This document shows, one piece after another, positions 1-7,803 of a stretch of DNA of 64,000 bases; position 1 is the first letter of the stretch, and each line of letters opens with the position of its first letter. The translations under genes were made by a program, and so were the position numbers. Location: contig NZ_JAJNCY010000001.1 of the NCBI RefSeq assembly GCF_021026335.1, forward strand, positions 496,001 to 560,000. Reading direction: 5' to 3'. This DNA is from Rhizobium sp. C1 (lineage in GTDB: Bacteria > Pseudomonadota > Alphaproteobacteria > Rhizobiales > Rhizobiaceae). The notes below the pieces were generated by a model. It had not been told where the DNA came from. It made no database searches and saw only the letters and a list, made by a program, of their open reading frames with translations.

Positions 1-834
<834 letters not shown>

Positions 835-968
835 TCAGGGTGGCGCTGATCAGGCCCCTATAGCGCATGATGACAGAGAGCGCGACCGGGAAATGCGGGG
901 AAGTTGGGGAATATGGCATGGCTTGTCGGGGGTGTCAGGCAAATCTGTGAACATATCTCGCGTGATAC

Positions 969-988
969 CCACATTTGTGCTAATGTGG
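969..988. promoter_or_regulatory. Inverted repeat upstream of parDE, probable autoregulatory operator
   Basis: CCACATT and AATGTGG form a perfect 7-bp inverted repeat with a 6-nt spacer, about 20 bp before the parD start. ParD-type antitoxins repress their own operon by binding such repeats. The operator role is inferred from position and symmetry. Confidence 0.45.
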
Positions 989-1008
989 CGCGCGAAAAGG
1001 ATAAAGCA

Positions 1009-1263
1009 ATGAGCCGACTGTCCATCGACATGACAGACCAGCAGCACCAGAGCCTCAAGGCACTTGCAGCCTTGCAGGGGAAGACGATCAAGCAATATGC
1101 CCTTGAGCGGCTCTTTCCCGTCGATGCAGGAGAAGATCAGGCCTTGGAGGAACTGAAGACGCTGCTTGAGGAGCGGGTTCAGGAGGGGCTTTCCGGCAAG
1201 GTTTCGACCAGAAGTATTGGTGACATCCTTGATGAGGAGCTTTCGCAGGAAAGGGGTGCGTGA
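1009..1263 (+). CDS. parD: Antitoxin ParD (RK2 type)
   Basis: This is an 84-residue ribbon-helix-helix antitoxin that would bind and neutralise ParE and repress its own promoter. The opening MSRLSIDMTDQQHQSLKALA followed by LQGKTIKQYALERLF is, from memory, nearly identical to ParD of plasmid RK2, as is the C-terminal GKVSTRSIGDILDEELS. The N-terminal half is the DNA-binding arm and the C-terminal half binds toxin. I chose ATG 1009 because it gives the RK2-like N-terminus and follows an AAAAGGA ribosome site. An upstream in-frame start at 904 would add unrelated residues. It overlaps parE by 4 bases, the classic coupling in this family. Confidence 0.92.
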   Translation: MSRLSIDMTDQQHQSLKALAALQGKTIKQYALERLFPVDAGEDQALEELKTLLEERVQEGLSGKVSTRSIGDILDEELSQERGA

Positions 1264-1574
1264 AAGCATCCTATATCCTGACCGAAGCCGCGGAAGCCGA
1301 CCTCCGCGCCATCATCCGTTACACGCGCCGCGAATGGAGCGATCCGCAGGTTCGGAGATACGTCGAAGACCTCGAACTGGGCATTGCTCGCTTGGCGCTG
1401 GCACAAGGTTCCTGGCGAGACGTTGGTTCGCTGTATCCGCACATGCGTGTGGCACATGTCGGACACCATTATGTTTTCTGCCTACCGCAAGACAATGCAC
1501 CAGCCTTGATCGTCGCGATTTTGCACGAACGCATGGATTTGATGGCGCGATTGGCGGAGCGACTCAAGGGCTAA
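1260..1574 (+). CDS. parE: Toxin ParE (RK2 type, RelE/ParE fold)
   Basis: This is a 104-residue ParE toxin. RK2 ParE poisons DNA gyrase, and this copy is close enough in sequence to expect the same target. It shares YILTEAAEADLRAIIRYTRREW at the N-terminus and HHYVFCLP and VVAILHERMDLMARLAERLKG-like stretches at the C-terminus with RK2 ParE (recalled, not searched). The start is GTG at 1260 inside the parD stop (GTGA overlap), so translation is coupled to the antitoxin. It ends 39 bp before the 3' end of the convergent RACo gene. The full-length frame with no internal stops suggests an intact module. Confidence 0.92.
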   Translation: MKASYILTEAAEADLRAIIRYTRREWSDPQVRRYVEDLELGIARLALAQGSWRDVGSLYPHMRVAHVGHHYVFCLPQDNAPALIVAILHERMDLMARLAERLKG

Positions 1575-1613
1575 AGCGAGCTTGTGTTGGCGAAGCCTAG
1601 GCCTTCGCGACAC

Positions 1614-3641
1614 TCACTCCCGGCTCCTTCTTCGCCGTCTCCCGCCGTCTCCACCCGCATCCGCCAACACCTTTTTCTCCGGCAGCGCGATCACCTTTTC
1701 CAGGTTCGGGAAGTGGTCCACCTTGTTGGGCATGGCCATGGCGTAGACGAAATGTTCCTGGAACTTGGGTTCCAGCGCGGTTTCGATCTTTTCGATCTTG
1801 CGCACCGTCTCCTCGATCTCGCGGCGATAGCCACGGTTGAGCAGGCACATGCGCGCACCGGTGCCGGCGGCGTTGCCGACGGCCTTGACCTTGTCCAGGT
1901 CGCAATCGGGGATGAGGCCGAGGACCATGGCGTATTTCGGGTCGATGAAGGTGCCGAAGGCGCCGGCGAGGCCGATGCGGTCGACGTGATCGATGCCGAG
2001 CTTGTCCATCAGCAGCTTCACGCCGGCATAAAGTGCGGCCTTGGCGAGCTGGATGGCGCGGACGTCGTTCTGCGTCACGGTGATCTTCTGTGCGCCGTTA
2101 TGCAGCAGATAGGAGAAGGTGCGGCCGTTTTCGAGGATGCGGGAGCTTCTGGCGGCCATGGCACCATCGACGACGCCATCTTCCGAGATGATGCCGGCGA
2201 GGAACATTTCTGCGACGACTTCGATGATGGCCGAGCCGCAGATGCCGGTGATGCCGGTCTTTTCCGCCGCTTCGGCAAAGCCCGGTTCATCCGACCACTG
2301 TTCGACGCCGATGACGCGGAAGCGTGGCTCCAGCGTGTCGCGGTCGATGCGGACGCGCTCGATGGCGCCGGGGGCGGCGCGCTGGCCGGAGGAGATTTCC
2401 GCGCCCTCGAAGGCCGGGCCTGTGGGCGAGGAGGCAGCGACCGTGCGGGCGGAGTTGCCGAGCACGATTTCGGCATTGGTGCCGATATCGACCAACAGCA
2501 TCTGCTCGTCCTGCCGGTGCGGCCCTTCGGTCAGCGTGGCGGCGGCTGCATCCGCGCCGACATGGCCCGCGATGCAGGGGAGCATGTAGACGCGCGCGCC
2601 CTTGTTGATATGAATGCCGATCTCTTCGGCCTTCAGATGCTGCGCACCAGAGGCCGCGAGCGCGAAGGGCGCGCCGCCGAGTTCGGTCGGGTCGATGCCG
2701 AGGAAGAGGTGGTGCATGACCGGATTGCCGACGAAGACGGCGTCGAGGATGTCCGCGCGGTCGATGCCGCCCTGTTCCGCCACCTTGTCGACGAGACCGT
2801 TGATCGCCTCGCGCACGGCGTTGGTCATCGCCTCGCGGCCGTCCGGGTTCATCATGACATAGGAGACGCGGCTCATCAGGTCTTCGCCGAAGCGGATCTG
2901 CGGGTTTGACGTGCCGGAGGAGGCGAGCGTCCGGCCCGACAGCAGCGAGGAGAGATGCATGGCAATCGTCGTCGATCCGATGTCGCAGGCAATGCCATAG
3001 GCCTCGTTCTTCAGACCCGGATAGAGCGCGATGAGGCGAGGGCGGTCGTCGGCCTCATCCTTGTGGATGGCCGCCGTGACCTTCCATTCGCCTTTGCGCA
3101 GGATTTGCTGGACGCGCGGCAGGAGATGGAAATCGACATCGATGCGCTTGAGCTTCCAGTCCTTTTCGAGCGCCACGAGCAGCCGGTCGAGATCGCCGAG
3201 CGGTTTTTCCATGTCGGGTTCCTCGACCTCGACATAGCACATGTGGATCGCCGGATCGCGCTCGATCACGCGGCCATCGCTCTCCTTGCGCACGACCTGA
3301 GCGTTGACGACCGTGTCCTGCGGAATGTCGATGACGAGATCGCCTTCAATGGTCGCCGAGCAGGAGAGGCGGCGGCCTTCGGGCAGCCCGCGCACGCGGT
3401 CATAGCGCTCTTCCTTCGGGCCGATGGGGGAAATGTGATCGTTGGAGGAGGTGATGCCATGCTTGGCAAACTGGCCTTCCTGCACCGAAACCTGACAGCG
3501 CCCACACGTCGCCCGCCCGCCGCAGACGCTTTCGACATAGACGCCAAGCTCGCGCGCGGCCTCTATGACCGGCGTGCCCGAGGCAAAACGGCCGCGCTTG
3601 CCCGAGGGCATGAAAAGGACGAGATGCGTTTCTTCAGTCAT
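1614..3641 (-). CDS. Corrinoid activation/reactivation protein (RACo/RamA-like, 2Fe-2S plus ASKHA)
   Basis: This protein (675 aa) reductively reactivates oxidised cob(II)alamin on corrinoid proteins using ATP. An N-terminal plant-type [2Fe-2S] domain has Cys40, Cys46, Cys49 and Cys93. A linker region follows (about 105-210), then an ASKHA ATPase-like domain starting near IACDIGSTTIAMHL, with VDIGTNAEIVLG and GLAGAFGTFIDP motifs. This is the architecture of RACo (acetogens) and RamA-like proteins. The tail is arginine-rich (GGRRRRRSRE), a feature shared with other proteins of this locus. It is the last gene of a run that includes the pterin methyltransferase. Its likely client is the corrinoid protein at 10212-10907. 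An activator of this kind replaces the SAM-dependent reactivation domain of classical MetH. Confidence 0.9.
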   Translation of the reverse strand: MTEETHLVLFMPSGKRGRFASGTPVIEAARELGVYVESVCGGRATCGRCQVSVQEGQFAKHGITSSNDHISPIGPKEERYDRVRGLPEGRRLSCSATIEGDLVIDIPQDTVVNAQVVRKESDGRVIERDPAIHMCYVEVEEPDMEKPLGDLDRLLVALEKDWKLKRIDVDFHLLPRVQQILRKGEWKVTAAIHKDEADDRPRLIALYPGLKNEAYGIACDIGSTTIAMHLSSLLSGRTLASSGTSNPQIRFGEDLMSRVSYVMMNPDGREAMTNAVREAINGLVDKVAEQGGIDRADILDAVFVGNPVMHHLFLGIDPTELGGAPFALAASGAQHLKAEEIGIHINKGARVYMLPCIAGHVGADAAAATLTEGPHRQDEQMLLVDIGTNAEIVLGNSARTVAASSPTGPAFEGAEISSGQRAAPGAIERVRIDRDTLEPRFRVIGVEQWSDEPGFAEAAEKTGITGICGSAIIEVVAEMFLAGIISEDGVVDGAMAARSSRILENGRTFSYLLHNGAQKITVTQNDVRAIQLAKAALYAGVKLLMDKLGIDHVDRIGLAGAFGTFIDPKYAMVLGLIPDCDLDKVKAVGNAAGTGARMCLLNRGYRREIEETVRKIEKIETALEPKFQEHFVYAMAMPNKVDHFPNLEKVIALPEKKVLADAGGDGGRRRRRSRE

Positions 3642-3650
3642 TGTCTGCTT

Positions 3651-4109
3651 TCATTCGATTGCGGTGGTCTTCTGGACCTTGCGCGGACGGCCGCCCTTGC
3701 TGCCATTGCGGCGGCTGGCTTCTACCTTGGCGGGGGAGCGGGAGAGGCCGCCGGGGCGTTGGGCGTCCATGAAGCTGCGGCTGCCGAAGATGCCATTCAT
3801 GAGGCCGGTGATCGTGTAATCGACATCCAGCGTTTCCCAATGGAGACCAGTTTCTCCGAGAAGTTCCACTTCGGCGAGTTCGTCTTCCGATGCATTGGCA
3901 AGGCCTTCGAGGGCTCTGGCGGGGACCATGAAAGTTGCACCGTTTTCAAAGTCTACAACGATGCGGCCCGTTTTGTCGTCATAGCAAACCTCGACGGGAA
4001 TGGAGCGTCCGGAACGCTCGGCCTGCCAATGGGCCTTGGCTTCGGCAAGCTCCGCCCCCATTTCAACGGTTTTGCCAAAGGGGATCACTTTGTAGTTTTC
4101 CTTCTTCAA
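3651..4109 (-). CDS. DUF2442 domain protein
   Basis: This is a 152-residue protein. The central part (about residues 38-110), with VEVCYDDKTGRIVVDFENGA and ALEGLANASEDELAEVEL, resembles the DUF2442 family. Members often occur in small two-gene, toxin-antitoxin-like loci, but no DUF4160 partner is seen here. The C-terminus holds GSKGGRPRKVQK, an AT-hook-like GRP core, so DNA binding is possible. It lies 9 bp upstream of the RACo start and 13 bp downstream of a small membrane protein gene, in the same direction. It is therefore probably co-transcribed with the methyl-transfer genes, although it and its neighbour look like an insertion. The function is unknown. Confidence 0.65.
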   Translation of the reverse strand: MKKENYKVIPFGKTVEMGAELAEAKAHWQAERSGRSIPVEVCYDDKTGRIVVDFENGATFMVPARALEGLANASEDELAEVELLGETGLHWETLDVDYTITGLMNGIFGSRSFMDAQRPGGLSRSPAKVEASRRNGSKGGRPRKVQKTTAIE

Positions 4110-4122
4110 CCAGAGACAAGTT

Positions 4123-4491
4123 TCAGCTCCTAGCGGTGAGGGCTAACGCAACTATCACGGACGACAACCACAACCAAGCCGCAAGAAACCAAGAAATCCC
4201 TACGACGAGGTTGCGAAGGAACGGCTGCTTCAGTTCCTCCGCCTTTGCATAGATATAGTCAGCCGTGATGCTGCCTATACATGCACCTAAATAGATACTG
4301 AATAGGAAGAATGTGCCCGATGAGAGGTAAACCGGAAGCTTGCCGACAGCTTCCATGAACTGAGTTGGAACCCTGTTCCAAAGCGTTGCCGAGATTCCGA
4401 GACAAAACGCCATCCTGACGATCATGCCAATAAAGTCAGAGAACTTTTTCGCATTATCAAAGTTCAGGGGGCCGGGCTTGATATCGGTCAC
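4123..4491 (-). CDS. Small hypothetical membrane protein
   Basis: This is a 122-residue protein that I do not recognise. It has about three to four hydrophobic segments: around residues 20-42, 52-80 and 92-119 (for example FFLFSIYLGACIGSITADYI and SWFLAAWLWLSSVIVALAL), so an inner-membrane location is likely. The DNA here is visibly lower in GC than the flanking methyltransferase and RACo genes, which suggests it was acquired. It is 9 bp from the end of the pterin methyltransferase and 13 bp before the DUF2442 gene, all on the minus strand. No known motif was found. Confidence 0.6.
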   Translation of the reverse strand: MTDIKPGPLNFDNAKKFSDFIGMIVRMAFCLGISATLWNRVPTQFMEAVGKLPVYLSSGTFFLFSIYLGACIGSITADYIYAKAEELKQPFLRNLVVGISWFLAAWLWLSSVIVALALTARS

Positions 4492-4500
4492 GGTATGGAC

Positions 4501-5472
4501 TCACTCGCTCGCGCCACCCCCGCCAACGCGTGCGGCACGCCCACCACGCCGGGCCGGACGATCGCCGCTGGCGGCCGGGGCGGGGCTTTGGGCAGCTGCG
4601 CCGCCTTCGGCCGGCTTGTAATCGCGATAGGTCATGATCCAGTTGGAGCAGTTGGGGTCGGTGCCGTTCAGCACATTGGCGGCGCGGACGGCTTCCATTT
4701 CCTGCGGGCGGCAGGGGTTCATGATGGCGGACGTCATGCCGGCGCCGATGACCATGGGGATGAAGCCGGCATTGATGCCATGGCGATGCGGCAGGCCGAA
4801 GGAGATGTTGGAGAGGCCGCAGGTCGTGTTGACCTTCAGCTCGTTGCGCAGGCGATAGAGCAGCTGGAAGACCTGGCGGCCTGCATCGCCCAGCGCGCCG
4901 ATCGGCATGACGAGTGGGTCGACAACGATATCCTCCGGCTTGATGCCGTAGTCGGCGGCGCGCTCGACGATCTTCTTGGCGACGGCAAAGCGGACGTCCG
5001 GGTCCATGGAAATGCCGGTCTCATCGTTGGAGATGGCCACGACCGGCACGTCATACTTCTTGCAGAGCGGCAGGATGGCTTCCAGCTTTTCTTCCTCGCC
5101 GGTGACGGAGTTCACCAGCGGGCGGCCCTTGGCGACCTTGAGAGCTGCTTCGATGGCGGCCGTCACGGAGCTGTCGATGGAGAGCGGAACGTCGACGAGA
5201 CCCTGCACGATTTCCAGCGTCTGGACGAGCAGGCCCGGCTCGGTCTCGTTGGGGTTGACGGAGGTGACGCCCGCATTGACGTCGAGCATGGTGGCGCCGG
5301 CGGCGACCTGTTCCAGCGCGTCCTTGATGACGGTTTCGAAATTGCCGACCTGCATTTCGGCGGCGAGCTTTTTGCGGCCGGTTGGGTTGATGCGTTCGCC
5401 GATCACGCAGAAGGGCTGGTCGAAGCCGATGACGATTTCGCGGGTGGCGGAGGCGACGATGGTGCGGGTCAT
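4501..5472 (-). CDS. Methyltetrahydrofolate:corrinoid methyltransferase (pterin-binding domain, MtrH/AcsE/MetH-folate-module type)
   Basis: This is a stand-alone pterin-binding TIM barrel of 323 residues. It moves a methyl group between tetrahydrofolate and a corrinoid protein, corresponding to the second module of MetH or to AcsE. Motifs include FCVIGERINPTGRKK (about residues 20-34), TMLDVNAG, PLSIDSS, LVNSVTGEE, and the substrate-pocket stretch TTCGLSNISFGLPHR. ATG 5472 gives a natural N-terminus (MTRTIVASATREIVIGFDQP); the longer frame to 5658 overlaps metF and is not family-like. The C-terminal 35 residues are low-complexity and Arg/Gly-rich (GDRPARRGGRAARVGGGG). It lies 65 bp downstream of metF and in the same run as metV and RACo. 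Confidence 0.92.
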   Translation of the reverse strand: MTRTIVASATREIVIGFDQPFCVIGERINPTGRKKLAAEMQVGNFETVIKDALEQVAAGATMLDVNAGVTSVNPNETEPGLLVQTLEIVQGLVDVPLSIDSSVTAAIEAALKVAKGRPLVNSVTGEEEKLEAILPLCKKYDVPVVAISNDETGISMDPDVRFAVAKKIVERAADYGIKPEDIVVDPLVMPIGALGDAGRQVFQLLYRLRNELKVNTTCGLSNISFGLPHRHGINAGFIPMVIGAGMTSAIMNPCRPQEMEAVRAANVLNGTDPNCSNWIMTYRDYKPAEGGAAAQSPAPAASGDRPARRGGRAARVGGGGASE

Positions 5473-5537
5473 TGTGTTCGGTCCTTCAGGCGGAGAACGG
5501 TTTAACTGATCATTGTGGATGAAGCGGCGTCGCCGCC

Positions 5538-6629
5538 TCAGGATTGATGCGTGGCGGCAGCTTTGACCATGTCCTGCTGGTTCTGCAACTGGCCTTCTTG
5601 AACTTCTGTCGCATGGGCGGCGGCAATGGCCTCGCTGCGGGAGACTTCGCGCTTCCACGGCTGGCGGCCCTTCAGCACGCCGGATTCATGGACGATTTCG
5701 GCGACATATTCTTCCTGCCGGTAGGCCATGACATGGATGCCGGAAACGCCTTCGATCTCCTTGACCTCGTTGATCATGTCGATGCAGATCTGCTTGCCTT
5801 CCTGCTTCTGGTTTTCCGCGCCTTCGAGCCGCTTGATGATATTGTCGGGAATATGGATGCCCGGCACATTGGTCCGGATCCATTTCGCGGTCTTGGCCGA
5901 GGCCATCGGGCCGACGCCGGCGAGGATGAAGCATTTTTCGGCGTAACCGAGATCGACCACCTTCTTCATGTATTCCTTGAACATGGGAATATCGAAGACA
6001 TATTGGCTCTGCACGAATTGCGCGCCCGCCGCGATCTTCTTGCCGAGTCGATAGGGGCGGAAGTCGTAGGGCGGGGCAAAGGGGTTGATCGCGGCGCCGA
6101 GAAAGACACCCGGCGGCGTCGTCAGCTTGCGGCCGGAGAGGAACTTGCCTTCGTCGCGCATGGTGCGAATGGTTTCGAGCATGGACATGCAGTCGAGGTC
6201 GAAGACCGGCTTCGCGCCCGGCTGGTCGCCCGTCTGCACGCCGTCGCCGGTGAGGCAGAGAATGTTCTGCACGCCCATGGCGGAGGCGCCGAGAACGTCT
6301 CCCTGGATCGCGATGCGGTTGCGGTCGCGGGCCGAAATCTGCATGATCGGCGCATAGCCCATGCGCGTCAACAGCGCGCAGATGCCGACGGAGGACATGT
6401 GGCAGTTGGCGCCCGAGGCGTCCACCGCATTGATGCCGTCCACCCAGCCTTCGAAGATCGCGGCGCGCTCGTAGACGTCTTCCGGATTGGCGCTGTCCGG
6501 CGGATTGAGTTCGGCGGTGACGGCGAATTCGCCGCGGCGCAGGATGCGCTCCAGGCGGCCGCGCGAAGAATGGCCGGGCAGGGGCTCCAGCGGCAGGCCG
6601 GGATCGTGCGGATGGGTGTCGTTCATCAT
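5538..6629 (-). CDS. metF: Methylenetetrahydrofolate reductase, MetF family
   Basis: This 363-residue MetF-type TIM-barrel flavoprotein interconverts 5,10-methylene-THF and 5-methyl-THF. Family features include FAVTAELNPPDSANPEDVYE at the N-terminus, the GVQNILCLTGDG segment and the AGAQFVQSQYVFD strand. The start ATG 6629 overlaps the metV stop by 4 bases (ATGA); a second ATG follows directly at 6626. The pairing with metV resembles the acetogen MetFV arrangement rather than a solitary E. coli-type metF. In this context it can run in the reductive direction to feed methionine synthesis, or in the oxidative direction when methyl groups enter from an MttB-type demethylase. The direction cannot be read from sequence. 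Confidence 0.92.
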   Translation of the reverse strand: MMNDTHPHDPGLPLEPLPGHSSRGRLERILRRGEFAVTAELNPPDSANPEDVYERAAIFEGWVDGINAVDASGANCHMSSVGICALLTRMGYAPIMQISARDRNRIAIQGDVLGASAMGVQNILCLTGDGVQTGDQPGAKPVFDLDCMSMLETIRTMRDEGKFLSGRKLTTPPGVFLGAAINPFAPPYDFRPYRLGKKIAAGAQFVQSQYVFDIPMFKEYMKKVVDLGYAEKCFILAGVGPMASAKTAKWIRTNVPGIHIPDNIIKRLEGAENQKQEGKQICIDMINEVKEIEGVSGIHVMAYRQEEYVAEIVHESGVLKGRQPWKREVSRSEAIAAAHATEVQEGQLQNQQDMVKAAATHQS

Positions 6630-7189
6630 TTCACCGCTCCCTGATCCTGCGCGGGGGCTTCCTTTGCCTTCGCGGCCAATGCCGTAACGCGCAGCCATGC
6701 GGACGTCTCGCGCAGTGACTGATCGACCGGCTTCTGAACGTTCAGGATCGCGTCACCCTTGGCCATGTTCTGCGAGCCCTTCCAGGCCTGAACCCAGACG
6801 CAGGGCATGTCCGGCTCGACCTCGCAATGGCCGTTGGCGCGGACGCCGCCGCAGGGACCGTTGCGGAGCTGCTTGGGACAGTTCATCGGGCAGCTCATGC
6901 CGGTGGAGGACAGCGCGCACTGGCCGCACATGCGACAGTCGAAGAGCAGGCCCTTCACATTGCGCTCGATGAACTTCACCGGCTTTTCGGCGCGGCTGTA
7001 GCCTATGGCTTTCCAGAAGGGGTGAAGCTTGAGAAAAAAGTCGGCGAAGAGATTGTAGATCACTTCGAGAAAGCGAGAGTGGCGCACCGACCAGAGCCTG
7101 ATCGAGTAGCTGCGCCCGGCGCGGCGCGAGGGTGAAACGCCGGAGGGCTGGTAGGCCGTGCCGGTGGGCTTCTTGGCGGCCTCAGCCAT
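6626..7189 (-). CDS. metV: MetV-like methylenetetrahydrofolate reductase partner (Cys-rich iron-sulfur protein)
   Basis: This 187-residue protein matches the MetV / MTHFR C-terminal-domain family found next to metF in acetogens. Its core carries a dense cysteine motif, CRMCGQCALSSTG followed by SCPMNCPKQLRNGPCGG and later CEVEPDMPC. This pattern fits an Fe-S or zinc site that links the flavin subunit to an electron donor. The N-terminus is basic. I chose ATG 7189, which overlaps the upstream gene by 8 bases and starts MAEAAKKPTG; the longer frame to 7282 adds residues that only shadow the upstream gene. The tight overlaps with the PF13769 gene and with metF imply one translationally coupled unit. 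Confidence 0.85.
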   Translation of the reverse strand: MAEAAKKPTGTAYQPSGVSPSRRAGRSYSIRLWSVRHSRFLEVIYNLFADFFLKLHPFWKAIGYSRAEKPVKFIERNVKGLLFDCRMCGQCALSSTGMSCPMNCPKQLRNGPCGGVRANGHCEVEPDMPCVWVQAWKGSQNMAKGDAILNVQKPVDQSLRETSAWLRVTALAAKAKEAPAQDQGAVK

Positions 7190-7484
7190 TGTCGCGGCCT
7201 CCGGCGTGGACCAGAGCCACAAGGCGTTCCTTGGTGTAGGCCGCTTCGAGATCGGCGGCGGCCTTGTCTGCCTCGGTGTCAAGATCGTCGGATACGGGAA
7301 TGGGGTCAGCCTTGCGCCATTCGGCGAGATAGTCGTCGGTCTCGGCTGCGCCCGAGCGCATGGCGCACATGTCGATGGCTTCAGTGAAGCGCAGCGACAA
7401 TTCGCGCTTGGCCGATGTGCGGCCCTTCTTCACGATCACCTGCGCCGGAATGTCACGCCAATAGACGACGATAAGGTCTGCCAT
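7182..7484 (-). CDS. PF13769-type 'virulence factor' domain protein of the methyl-transfer locus
   Basis: This is a 100-residue protein starting MADLIVVYWRDIPAQVIVKKG. It contains the conserved core WRDIPAQVIV, ELSLRFTEAIDMCAMR and DDYLAEWR of a small family labelled virulence factor (PF13769), a name with no functional support. The gene overlaps metV by 8 bases and heads the metV-metF-methyltransferase unit. Such context in alphaproteobacteria suggests an accessory role in corrinoid methyl transfer. The start at 7484 is preferred because the frame up to 7556 is Cys/Arg-rich and not family-like. No catalytic residues can be assigned. The function is unknown. Confidence 0.75.
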   Translation of the reverse strand: MADLIVVYWRDIPAQVIVKKGRTSAKRELSLRFTEAIDMCAMRSGAAETDDYLAEWRKADPIPVSDDLDTEADKAAADLEAAYTKERLVALVHAGGRDNG

Positions 7485-7803
7485 GTTGATTGTTCCGCCT
7501 CTCCCCAGATCGCAAGAGCCTCGCCTGCAAGGCCTGCAAATGCAAGGAGAATGCACCTGCGTTCACAGGCGGACGCCACTTGCCGCGACGTCGGGATTGC
7601 TCAAAAGCGACAGCGGGATTTTCTCGGATGACGCGAATGGGCGATATTTTTCACGAATTCTTAAATTTCCGATTTACCATTTGTCTCTACCGTGAACGCA
7701 GTTGCAGTCGTGCAGAGCCACAGTGTTTCAACGGTTGCTCAAAAAGCCGAGACTTTACGCCCGCCGGGTTGTAACGTCGGGCGATTCTACCGATAGGTTC
7801 TTC
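7485..7803. promoter_or_regulatory. Divergent promoter region (methyl-transfer operon / GGDEF gene)
   Basis: This 319-bp stretch has no credible gene. It separates the minus-strand PF13769-metV-metF unit from the plus-strand GGDEF gene, so it should hold promoters for both. An AT-rich patch (about 7658-7682, GAATTCTTAAATTTCCGATT) stands out from the GC-rich surroundings. No clear operator was recognised. Confidence 0.5.

Noticed and set aside
1584-2909. 441-residue plus-strand open frame
   Set aside because: It is the antisense shadow of the RACo gene, whose iron-sulfur and ASKHA motifs are clear on the minus strand. The plus-strand translation is an Asp/Gly/Ala-rich, motif-free protein typical of GC-rich antisense frames.
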